17,424 bases of DNA, taken from contig CAJLYN010000021.1 in NCBI GenBank assembly GCA_905210875.1, positions 1-17,424 on the forward strand, written 5' to 3'. Below are positions 1 through 7,311 of this stretch, piece after piece. The position numbers and the translations under genes are program-made. The notes under the pieces were generated by a model. The model did not search any database. It saw only the letters and a list, made by a program, of their open reading frames with translations, and had not been told where the DNA came from. How positions within the stretch are numbered: the first letter of the stretch is position 1; each line of letters opens with the position of its first letter. This stretch comes from an uncultured Bacteroides sp. Its GTDB lineage: Bacteria; Bacteroidota; Bacteroidia; Bacteroidales; UBA11471.

Positions 1-1013
1 TCAGCGGCGGTAGTCGTTACGATGAAAGCTACATAGTCGCCCAGAACCTGAGCCAAAGATGCACGGTAGTAGGTAGCACTATAAAGGCTGGGATAACCAT
101 ATTCGATAGCTGTCGCTTCATCATACAAGGTTACTTCACAAGCACCAACACGACCGGGACGCAATTCGCTTTGGAACCAAACCGTAGGGAAATGCCACAA
201 ATTTTCTCCGTTTACAATTTCTTCAAAAGAGTTCCAATATACACTTTCATTAAGCCAGCCTGTTTCAAAATCATCTGCCGAAGATTCGTAGTAAGCATCA
301 CAAGTTTGATTCAATGAAAATATCATAAAACCCAAATCCACACCTACGGTGTAATCCAAACTGTATTGGTTGAATTCAGTCGGTTCAACAAGCTGGCTGT
401 TGGCGATGTTGGAGAAAATATACTCCACAACCAACGACGTGTAGAGACGTTTCAGGTAGGTCTTGTCCATCGTGTCGAAATCGGCACAGCAGTGCGAGAA
501 CATAATATAATTGGGACAGCAGGTACCGCCTTCAAAAGCGTAGTGGATATCTTTTGCATGATTCACTAAACCCAAATTACGGTTGTTGTAGTAAGGATTA
601 TATTGTACTTCACTGGCGAAATAAATGGTACGAGGCATGTATTTCGAGATGAACTCTTCACCGAATACGGGGAATACTTCTGCATCGAGGAAACCCAGCA
701 CTTTGTCTACATATTCATTATCGGCAGCAACAAAATATTGTCCAATAAAATCGGGTATCGAGTCACCGTTTTCGTCTACACGACCATTAATCCAGCGGAA
801 CATTTGGCCGTCCATTGATGCGTAGTTGAAAGTTGCGGTATCGACATCGAGGGTGGCTTCGAGGTCATACTTGGTATTGAATTCATCAATGCCCATTTCG
901 GGTGCCGGAGTGGGTGCGCCACCATCGCCATTGGTATCGTTGTCGTCATCGCTACATGCGGTAAACGCCACAGCTGCCAACAAGCAGCTTGCAAACATCA
1001 GAGTTTTTTTCAT
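1..1013 (-). CDS. Peptidase_Mx1-like SusCD-associated lipoprotein, apparently inactive (partial, 3' end outside window)
   Basis: Start ATG is at 1013-1011; 337 codons are visible with no stop before the window edge, so the C-terminus is missing. Residues 1-20 form a lipoprotein signal (hydrophobic LLAAVAF, lipobox FTAC, Cys20), followed by SDDDND, an acidic stretch typical of Bacteroidetes surface lipoproteins. The middle (FGEEFISKYMPRTIYFAS at about 117-134, then TSLVVEYIFSN at 192-202 and PTEF at 211-214) can be laid along the zinc-metallopeptidase family Peptidase_Mx1, where the same place normally reads like tiHHEFaHil. Here the HExxH histidines are Val196 and Phe200; only Glu197 remains. 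A CC-x8-CC pattern lies at residues 165-176. It is third in an operon with susC and susD, 48 bases after susD. Family assignment is from memory of the pattern and is moderate; loss of activity is inferred. It may instead be a binding protein for the transported ligand. Confidence 0.6.
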   Translation of the reverse strand, partial: MKKTLMFASCLLAAVAFTACSDDDNDTNGDGGAPTPAPEMGIDEFNTKYDLEATLDVDTATFNYASMDGQMFRWINGRVDENGDSIPDFIGQYFVAADNEYVDKVLGFLDAEVFPVFGEEFISKYMPRTIYFASEVQYNPYYNNRNLGLVNHAKDIHYAFEGGTCCPNYIMFSHCCADFDTMDKTYLKRLYTSLVVEYIFSNIANSQLVEPTEFNQYSLDYTVGVDLGFMIFSLNQTCDAYYESSADDFETGWLNESVYWNSFEEIVNGENLWHFPTVWFQSELRPGRVGACEVTLYDEATAIEYGYPSLYSATYYRASLAQVLGDYVAFIVTTTAA

Positions 1014-1061
1014 AATTTGATAAATTAAAAAGGTTTGTAAATTTATTTGAGTTGGTTTTTC

Positions 1062-2609
1062 CTAATATGAAATCATGGCTCTCACAGGACGGGGGTTGAC
1101 ATTTTGCGGATTGATTTGCCGCTCGGCCAACGGGAAGTTGAGCGTATAGGCGGCATCGTCTTTTTCGAGGCGATAGTAACCGGCATTCCCGTAAGGGTGG
1201 ATAACTTCGGCACGGGTGGTGCGGCGCAGGTCGAAGAAGCGGTGGAACTCTTCACCGCAAAGCTCCCGGCGACGCTCGTCCCAGATAAATTGCACAATCT
1301 CTTCGCCACCGGCAAAATCGGCCGGGGTCAACTCCTCGTAGGCTTGGGCATCGAGACGGTAACGGCGCAGGTGGTTCACATAGTCGAGTGCGGTGGCGTA
1401 ATCGGGATTCTCCTTGCGGGCATAGGCTTCGGCCAGTGTGACATAAGCCTCGGCCGAGCGGAAAGCCGCACGCATGTACAAGTCATCGTATGAGTTGAAT
1501 TTCAAAGCATAGTAATTCCCCCGTTTGTGGTAGAGTTCACCGGGCGCTTCGTGGGGGGCAATGAACCAATAGGCCAACCTGTGGTCGCCGATGCAGGTGG
1601 TCGTGTCGTAATCGTAGAGGCCGATAAGGTTATTGTCGATGGTGCGCGACAGGGTAAATGTCTGTTCCAAATTATTGGATCGGGAAATAAGATTGGAGAT
1701 GGTTGTGGTGGCCGAGGCAAAACAGAACATCAACTCGGGATTGGCCGGTTGCATGAAGTTGTCGTAGGCATCGGAGCCGTTTATTTCGCCCGGGGCAACC
1801 GACTGAATGCGGTCGGTGATGTCGAACAAGGCATCGTTGGCCTCCAATATCTCCTTGCCATACTCGATGGCTGCATCGAAATCGTTGGTATAAAGCGCTT
1901 TGCGCATGGCTACGAAGAGCATGGCGTTGTAGCCGATGTAATAATAGTTGCCGGTATCTTTCCCCTTCAAGGCAGCCAACCCTTCGGTTATGTCGTCATC
2001 GATTTGCTTGTAAACCTCGGCAAAGGTTGCCCGCTCATAAGGTTGGAGCGACGGCGTGGGGTCGGTCTTCAACGGCACGCAAGGAGTCTCGGACGTGGCA
2101 AGGTCATAAGGCTCGGCGTAGAGGTTGGCCAGCATGAGGTAGGCAAAAGCCCGGTGGAACAACGCCTGGCCGCGGAGTATGTCCTGCTCGTCGGGCGTCC
2201 CTTCGAGCCCTTGGTCGAGGGCATCGATGCAGGTGTTGGCCACCAATATTTGTGAATAGAGGAAATTGAAAAGTTCGTCTTCGAACGATTCGTCCTCGAT
2301 TTCTATCTCATCGCGCCACTGATAGACGTATCGGTAGTTGTTGAGATTGAATGGCAGAGTATTGTCATATTGGGGCGTGAACATCTCCATGTCGTCGGTC
2401 ATCAGGTTGACCCACACGCCTTCGCGAATCAAATTGCCGAAGTAGCCTTCGCCTTGGAGTATCTCGGTGTAGTCGGCGCAGGTGGTGGGAATGACCAGGT
2501 TCTGAGCCGAGCGTTCGAGAAAATCGTTGCACCCGCCCATGCCAAAGCAGAGGGCAATGAGAGCAGGGAAACTCATTTTTCGTATCAGGGTTGTCGTCTT
2601 CATGTGCAT
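1062..2609 (-). CDS. SusD/RagB-family outer-membrane nutrient-binding lipoprotein
   Basis: This 515-residue protein should be the surface lipoprotein that caps the SusC channel and captures ligand. The N-terminus carries a lipoprotein signal with Cys27 (GMGGC) followed by NDFLE, as in most SusD homologues. Met3 is an equally possible start (2603). The helical TPR-like core is suggested by segments such as GQALFHRAFAYLMLANLYA (SusD_N-type helix) and AEAYVTLAEAYARKENPDY. The C-terminal signature IWDERRRELCGEEFHRFFDL is the usual SusD/RagB ending motif, which normally reads ERRxELxGEGxRxFDLxR. Length is normal for the family. It lies 16 bases downstream of the susC-like gene, so the pair is almost certainly co-transcribed and functions as one complex. 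The substrate cannot be told from sequence; there is no glycan enzyme nearby. Confidence 0.95.
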   Translation of the reverse strand: MHMKTTTLIRKMSFPALIALCFGMGGCNDFLERSAQNLVIPTTCADYTEILQGEGYFGNLIREGVWVNLMTDDMEMFTPQYDNTLPFNLNNYRYVYQWRDEIEIEDESFEDELFNFLYSQILVANTCIDALDQGLEGTPDEQDILRGQALFHRAFAYLMLANLYAEPYDLATSETPCVPLKTDPTPSLQPYERATFAEVYKQIDDDITEGLAALKGKDTGNYYYIGYNAMLFVAMRKALYTNDFDAAIEYGKEILEANDALFDITDRIQSVAPGEINGSDAYDNFMQPANPELMFCFASATTTISNLISRSNNLEQTFTLSRTIDNNLIGLYDYDTTTCIGDHRLAYWFIAPHEAPGELYHKRGNYYALKFNSYDDLYMRAAFRSAEAYVTLAEAYARKENPDYATALDYVNHLRRYRLDAQAYEELTPADFAGGEEIVQFIWDERRRELCGEEFHRFFDLRRTTRAEVIHPYGNAGYYRLEKDDAAYTLNFPLAERQINPQNVNPRPVRAMISY

Positions 2610-2625
2610 GTTAAAGTTTGATAGG

Positions 2626-5600
2626 TTAGAAACCGATTGTCACGGACACCGAATAGGTGCGTGGAATCGAAGAGGTGGCCGAGCGGCCCTGTTCGGGGTC
2701 GAAACCGTGCCAACGCTTGTCGGCAAGGATAAAGAGGTTGTTGGCTTGGGCCGAAATCTGGAAATTGGCCAAGTGCATCTTTTCGAGCATCTTCTTGTTG
2801 AAGATGTATGAAAGCGACAGGCTCCGGAGACGGAAATTGTCGGTCGAACATACGCGTGCCGTGGAGTAGTCATACATGGAGGTACCGTAGATGTGGTCGA
2901 CATTGTCACGCAATTGGCGCACCCCTAAGTTGGTATAAGTGTTGTCGTCGTAGAGGGCTGGAATGTTGGTGTGCAATTCATCTCCCGGCTCGCGCCAGCG
3001 GTTCAGAAGTTCCCGTGTCACGTTCTTTTCGGGGTCGAACACGGCATCGTAGTCGCCATAGATGAAAGGTAGGCGGTTGACCGCGCCGAGCGAATAGGTG
3101 AACGAACCGCGGAGAATCCACTCCTTCCAACGGTATTCGAGGTTGATGCCGCCCGTATGGGGTGGCGAAACGACGCCCGACTTCACAAGTTCTATCTCGT
3201 CTTCGTAGAGGGTGTAATTTTTATAGGTTTTACTTCCCCATGTGGCCGAGGTGTTGCCATTCTTGTCGTAGAAGATCGGGAGGCCGGTTTCGTGGTCGAG
3301 GCCGGCAAAGGGATAAGAATAGATGGTGCCCAATGCTTCCCCCTCGATGAGGGCAGAACCCGAGAGCATGTTTTCCCGAGTGTTGTTTGTTTCGTCATTG
3401 GCGTGTATCAACTCGTTCTTGTTATAGGAGTGCACGAGGCCGATGACAAAACGCATGTCTTTGGTCTGCACGGGGGTGAATTTTACGGCCAGTTCCACAC
3501 CGCTGTTGTTGACATCACCGCCGTTGATTTTCCGTAAAGTGTAGCCGTTGACAGCCGAGATGGTCTTATTGACAATCATGTCGGTACCCACCTTTTTGTA
3601 GACATCGACGGTGGCGGTGATGCGGTCGAGCAGGAACGACATGTCGAGGCCGACGTTATATTGGGTGGTCTTTTCCCAACGCAGGTCCTCATTGGGCCAG
3701 TAGGCCACCGTCGATGTGGCCATGCCGGTGTAGGAATTGATGGAACCAATCTGCATGACCAAGTCGGGCGACGTGCCCTTGTCGACATTCCCTTGGATAC
3801 CGTAAGAGAGGCGCAACGCCAAGTAGGAGAGCCAATCTTCATAGGGTTTCATGAACGACTCGTTGGTGATGGCATACTTGCCGGCTACCGACCATATAGG
3901 GAGGAATCGGTATTCGGGATTTTCGCCAAACTGGTTGCTGCCGTCCATACGCACGTTGGCATTGAGGGTGTAGGTGTCGCGGTAAGAGTAGATGCCCGAA
4001 AAAATCCACGACACGGTATTGGCCTGGTTGTCGGTAATCACAGGGGTAAATGACCCATTCTTGACTCTGACAATATAAGCATCGGTATATGCCGGTGATA
4101 TGACCTGTCCGCGCTCGGGCATCCAACCATAACTAGTTCCGGAGTAACCATCCGTGATGACACTGCGTATCTCGGAAGTGGCCAATGCGCTCACCAAATG
4201 GCCGCGGAAATCCTTGGAATAGTTGAGCGTGTTGCGGATATCGAGGGTCGTCTTGCTGGTTTCGGCTTTTGAAATCACACCACCTTGTGGTATATCACTT
4301 TCATTCCATTGAGGACTATTGAAATCCAACGAATCAAAAACATATCCGCGCAGTGTGTTGACATAGTAGGAGTCTTCTTGCGCCCAAGAGGTGGTCTTCG
4401 TCGCATTGTAGACATACGATCCGGTCATCTCATATCGCAGGCCGTCGTAGATTTTCCAAACGAAATTCATCAACCCGGTGAGGCTGGCGAGGTCGGCATA
4501 GTTGCCGGTGGTCTTTGACTCGTGTAAGGCGTTGAACGCATAAGTTTCATTAGCCATGTTGCTTGATGAGAACGACTCGTAGGGTTGATAATAGAAATAT
4601 GAACCGTCATTGTTATAAGCCGGTATTGTTCGAGCTGTTTCACGAGCGTAGGAATCAGGATTGAAACTGCTGTGGTAGCCTTGGTTGTCGGTAATCGAAC
4701 CGTTGAGTTGGAAGCCGAGGTAGACTTTGGAGCTGATCCAAGAATTGACCTTCAAAGTGGCCGTGTAACGCTTCGAAAGTTCTTGCCGAGCCGTACCTTC
4801 GGAAATAGAGGCACCTACCGAAGAATAATAAGTGGTGCTTTCGTTACCGCCAGAGAGGCTGAGGGTATGGTTCTGTGTCACGGCATTACGGAAAAGGAGG
4901 TCGAACCAGTCGGTATTGCGGTCAATCATCTCATCGACGGCGGCATTGAATTCAGAGCGGCTCAAAGCCTTGGCGTCGTACTGGTTTTTGAGCATCTCAT
5001 AACCGAGCGTGAAGTTCTTGCGGGTATAGGTAAGGCGGGAGTCGATCAAATCTTTCGACAGTTGGACACGCTCGCCAGCATCCATCAAATAGAGGCGGCG
5101 GTAATTTTCGCGCTGGTTGATGGAAACGGAGCCGTTGTAAGTCACCTGGGCCGGGCCGTTGCGGCCTTTCTTGGTGGTCACGACAATGACGCCGTTGGCG
5201 GCCTGCACACCATAAATGGCCGTTGCCGAGGCGTCTTTCAGGACGGTAATGCTCTCGATGTCGTTGGGATTGACACCGGCAATGGCATTACCCACCAGAT
5301 ATTGGGCATCTTCGGCCAAGGGGTCGAGGTTGCCGCTCTCGTCCCAGTTTACACTGTTGTCGTCGAGAATGATACCGTCGAGCACCCACAGAGGTGCGGT
5401 ATTTCCATATAAGGAAGAGGTTCCGCGGATACGGATTTTCGGGGTCGCACTGGGGCCTCCGCTGGTCGTCATGACCGACATGCCGGCCACCTGTCCCGCC
5501 AACATCTGGTCGATGGAGAATTTGTCCGAAAGCTTGATGTCTTCTACTTCAATCTGTGAGACGGCACTGGCCAACTCCCTGCGATTGACGTTCTGATAAC

Positions 5601-5937
5601 CAGTAACGACAACCTCATCGAGGTATGCACTTTTTTCAACCATCGTTACATCTACCTTCTTTTTGTCTCCGACCGGAATCTCCTGTGTCTCAAATCCTAT
5701 GGAAGAAAACACAAGCGCAACAGAATCTTTATTGGATACAATAGCAATGTAATTACCATTCTCATCTGTTACTGTACCACCAGAAGTTGCTCCCTTCTCT
5801 ACTACCGTGACGCCTACTAAAGGCTCTTCATTTTCATCGGTTACATGACCAGAGATGAATCTCACTTTTTGAGCTCCAGCCTCTGATATTCCCACGAACA
5901 AAAATGGAATAAACAATAATTGGAAAAATTTTCTCAT
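2626..5937 (-). CDS. SusC/RagA-family TonB-linked outer-membrane transporter
   Basis: This 1103-residue TonB-dependent channel takes up its ligand across the outer membrane using TonB/ExbBD energy. A Sec signal peptide covers residues 1-22 (AGA cleavage before Gln23). A carboxypeptidase-D regulatory-like domain follows at about 28-105 (GHVTDENEEPLVGVTV, TVTDENGNY, SSIGFETQEI). The SusC-type TonB-box-like DEVVVTGY is at 107-114, the plug runs from about 130 to 260 (IRIRGTSSL, LKDASATAIYG, GVIVVTTKKG), and the rest is a 22-strand-type barrel ending SVTIGF. There is no STN signalling domain before the carboxypeptidase-like domain, so control by a trans-envelope ECF sigma/anti-sigma relay is unlikely. 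It is first in the operon with susD and the Mx1-like lipoprotein. Base composition shifts near residue 139, at the start of the plug: the upstream part is clearly more AT-rich. Confidence 0.95.
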   Translation of the reverse strand: MRKFFQLLFIPFLFVGISEAGAQKVRFISGHVTDENEEPLVGVTVVEKGATSGGTVTDENGNYIAIVSNKDSVALVFSSIGFETQEIPVGDKKKVDVTMVEKSAYLDEVVVTGYQNVNRRELASAVSQIEVEDIKLSDKFSIDQMLAGQVAGMSVMTTSGGPSATPKIRIRGTSSLYGNTAPLWVLDGIILDDNSVNWDESGNLDPLAEDAQYLVGNAIAGVNPNDIESITVLKDASATAIYGVQAANGVIVVTTKKGRNGPAQVTYNGSVSINQRENYRRLYLMDAGERVQLSKDLIDSRLTYTRKNFTLGYEMLKNQYDAKALSRSEFNAAVDEMIDRNTDWFDLLFRNAVTQNHTLSLSGGNESTTYYSSVGASISEGTARQELSKRYTATLKVNSWISSKVYLGFQLNGSITDNQGYHSSFNPDSYARETARTIPAYNNDGSYFYYQPYESFSSSNMANETYAFNALHESKTTGNYADLASLTGLMNFVWKIYDGLRYEMTGSYVYNATKTTSWAQEDSYYVNTLRGYVFDSLDFNSPQWNESDIPQGGVISKAETSKTTLDIRNTLNYSKDFRGHLVSALATSEIRSVITDGYSGTSYGWMPERGQVISPAYTDAYIVRVKNGSFTPVITDNQANTVSWIFSGIYSYRDTYTLNANVRMDGSNQFGENPEYRFLPIWSVAGKYAITNESFMKPYEDWLSYLALRLSYGIQGNVDKGTSPDLVMQIGSINSYTGMATSTVAYWPNEDLRWEKTTQYNVGLDMSFLLDRITATVDVYKKVGTDMIVNKTISAVNGYTLRKINGGDVNNSGVELAVKFTPVQTKDMRFVIGLVHSYNKNELIHANDETNNTRENMLSGSALIEGEALGTIYSYPFAGLDHETGLPIFYDKNGNTSATWGSKTYKNYTLYEDEIELVKSGVVSPPHTGGINLEYRWKEWILRGSFTYSLGAVNRLPFIYGDYDAVFDPEKNVTRELLNRWREPGDELHTNIPALYDDNTYTNLGVRQLRDNVDHIYGTSMYDYSTARVCSTDNFRLRSLSLSYIFNKKMLEKMHLANFQISAQANNLFILADKRWHGFDPEQGRSATSSIPRTYSVSVTIGF

Positions 5938-6010
5938 AGCACTACTATATTCCGTGTTATCGTCAATTGATAACTGTTGTTAGGTTCTACAGTATGTGTC
6001 TTAAACGATG

Positions 6011-6018
6011 CAAAGTTA
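6011..6018 (-). promoter_or_regulatory. Bacteroidetes -7 promoter motif for the susC operon
   Basis: On the minus strand this reads TAACTTTG, an exact match to the Bacteroidetes -7 consensus TAnnTTTG. It ends 73 bases before the susC ATG, giving a leader of roughly 65-70 bases. No clear TTTG -33 element was found at the expected distance; that region is instead part of the inverted repeat at 6031-6061. Confidence 0.55.
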
Positions 6019-6030
6019 TATATAAAATAG

Positions 6031-6061
6031 TGATAAAAAAATAAATTCGAAAGTTTTATCA
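6031..6061. repeat. Inverted repeat TGATAAAA-N15-TTTTATCA upstream of the susC promoter
   Basis: Two perfect 8-base arms (6031-6038 and 6054-6061) are separated by 15 bases. They sit just upstream of the susC -7 motif, covering the place where a -33 element or activator would bind. It could be an operator for a dimeric regulator. In AT-rich DNA such repeats also arise by chance, so the call is weak. Confidence 0.3.
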
Positions 6062-6217
6062 AAAAAAGTTTGAGAAAGTATGAAATTTTGGGAATATTTC
6101 CTTTTTCTATTTTATTCTGTTATAAATAGATAGAGATATAAAAACGTTCATTATGGCAGAAGAAAATAATTATCTTTTTTTCTCGAACAAATCGTTAGCG
6201 ATATAATGAATAAATAT

Positions 6218-6225
6218 TATTTTTG
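6218..6225 (+). promoter_or_regulatory. Bacteroidetes -7 promoter motif for miaA
   Basis: TATTTTTG matches TAnnTTTG exactly. A partial -33-like TTAG lies at 6195-6198, 19 bases upstream. The motif ends 16 bases before the ATG at 6242, so the leader would be only about 10 bases. Because it lies inside the longer reading frame that opens at 6206, it argues for the 6242 start. Confidence 0.5.
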
Positions 6226-6241
6226 CCACAAATATAAGATT

Positions 6242-7156
6242 ATGGACCTCATAACGATTTTAGGACCCACAGCATCGGGAAAGACATCTTTGGCAGTAAA
6301 ACTTGCCGACATTTTACATACAGAAATTATCAGTGCCGACTCCAGACAGATATATCGTCGCATGAATATAGGAACGGGAAAAGATCTGGACGAATACACC
6401 CTAAACGGGCATCAGATACCCTATCACCTCATCGATATCTGTGAGCCGGGGTACAAATATAATCTCTACGAGTATCAACGAGACTTCAATCGTGCCTACG
6501 ACGACATTTGCTCCCGCGGCAAGCTCCCTATATTATGTGGAGGAACGGGCCTTTACATCGAAACAGTCCTCCGCGGATATCATATGCCCATGGTTCCTGA
6601 AAATAAATCACTGAGAGAAGCCCTGTCGAAACACACTCTTCCCGAGCTGGAAGCCATACTGAAAACCTACAAAACACTGCATAACAAAACCGATGTTGAT
6701 ACCCCCAAACGGGCCATTCGCGCCATAGAAATCGCAGAATACTATAAAACGCTGCCTCCTGAAGAGCGAAAAGACACACCGCTCGACAGTTATATAATAG
6801 GAATAGACATAGATAGGGACACAAGGCGCCAGCGCATCTCCGATAGACTTAAAGCTCGTCTCAATGCAGGAATGGTAGATGAAGTAAAAGGCCTCATCGG
6901 CGAGGGAATAGCTGCTGAGGACCTTATATATTACGGTCTTGAATATAAATACCTGACCGAGTACATTATCGGCAAATATTCGTTTGAAGAGATGACCCGA
7001 TTGCTCGAAATCGCCATACACCAATTTGCCAAACGTCAGATGACCTGGTTCCGCGGTATGGAACGACGCGGATTTACCATACACTGGGTCGATGGAAAAG
7101 AACCCTTTGACCGACTTAGCCAGAAAATAGCAAATAAAATAGAAGGACAGATGTAG
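6242..7156 (+). CDS. miaA: tRNA dimethylallyltransferase MiaA
   Basis: MiaA transfers a dimethylallyl group to N6 of adenosine 37 in tRNAs that read codons starting with U, the first step to ms2i6A. It is a 304-residue cytoplasmic protein from this start, the usual length. Visible are the P-loop GPTASGKT (8-15), the DSRQIY segment (33-38, with Asp33 as the expected catalytic base), IGTGKD (43-48) and CGGTGLY (99-105). The C-terminal part holds FAKRQMTWFR, the conserved tRNA-binding end. The frame is open up to an ATG at 6206, but the family normally begins only a few residues before the P-loop and a promoter motif lies between the two starts. The IGTGKD wording differs from the IGTAKP of E. 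coli; as I recall, Bacteroides carries two MiaA paralogues and this resembles the GTGKD type. Confidence 0.95.
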   Translation: MDLITILGPTASGKTSLAVKLADILHTEIISADSRQIYRRMNIGTGKDLDEYTLNGHQIPYHLIDICEPGYKYNLYEYQRDFNRAYDDICSRGKLPILCGGTGLYIETVLRGYHMPMVPENKSLREALSKHTLPELEAILKTYKTLHNKTDVDTPKRAIRAIEIAEYYKTLPPEERKDTPLDSYIIGIDIDRDTRRQRISDRLKARLNAGMVDEVKGLIGEGIAAEDLIYYGLEYKYLTEYIIGKYSFEEMTRLLEIAIHQFAKRQMTWFRGMERRGFTIHWVDGKEPFDRLSQKIANKIEGQM

Positions 7157-7283
7157 AGACCGCTATTGATTAAATAAGTATGAGAATAAAAATAAATCTC
7201 TATATCTGCCCTATTCTCTTCCAAAAACAGATATCCCTATTGATTTGTTCACAATCAAACACTCTTTTTCAGCAAAAAATGCT

Positions 7284-7291
7284 TTACTTTG
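7284..7291 (+). promoter_or_regulatory. Possible -7 promoter motif for the PAP2 gene
   Basis: TTACTTTG differs from TAnnTTTG at one fixed base. It ends 20 bases before the preferred ATG at 7312, similar to the spacing seen for miaA, lepA and the DHH gene. No -33 element is seen at the right distance. The 155-base gap after miaA otherwise shows only a 9-base direct repeat, CTATTGATT, at 7163-7171 and 7237-7245. Confidence 0.3.
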
Positions 7292-7311
7292 CTCGTCAAA
7301 TATTTTCTCCG

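Larger units (their letters stand above)
5938..6241. other. AT-rich divergent intergenic region between susC and miaA
   Basis: This 304-base gap has no convincing gene. It is very AT-rich and holds two outward-facing -7 type promoter motifs (listed separately), one for susC and one for miaA, plus an 8-base inverted repeat upstream of the susC motif. A short open frame from 6206 continues into miaA, but I regard that part as upstream sequence because the miaA promoter motif lies inside it. No tRNA, small RNA or terminator shape was recognised by eye. Confidence 0.7.

Noticed and set aside
1527..2255. 242-codon open frame antisense to susD
   Set aside because: It lies opposite a clear SusD gene in GC-rich sequence, where the complementary frame tends to stay open; the protein has no recognisable motif.
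4672..5412. 246-codon open frame antisense to the susC plug region
   Set aside because: It mirrors conserved SusC plug codons; length is explained by the higher GC content there.
6089..6102. GGAA-TAT-TTCC short palindrome in the susC-miaA gap
   Set aside because: Four-base arms in AT-rich DNA are expected by chance.
6206..6241. Upstream in-frame ATG extending miaA by 12 residues
   Set aside because: The added residues are atypical for the family and the miaA -7 promoter motif lies within them.
6608..7084. 158-codon frame antisense to miaA
   Set aside because: Shadow of the well-supported miaA gene.
7180..7311. Upstream in-frame starts for the PAP2 gene
   Set aside because: The start at 7312 gives a clean signal peptide; the longer N-terminus is not signal-like and overlaps the possible promoter.
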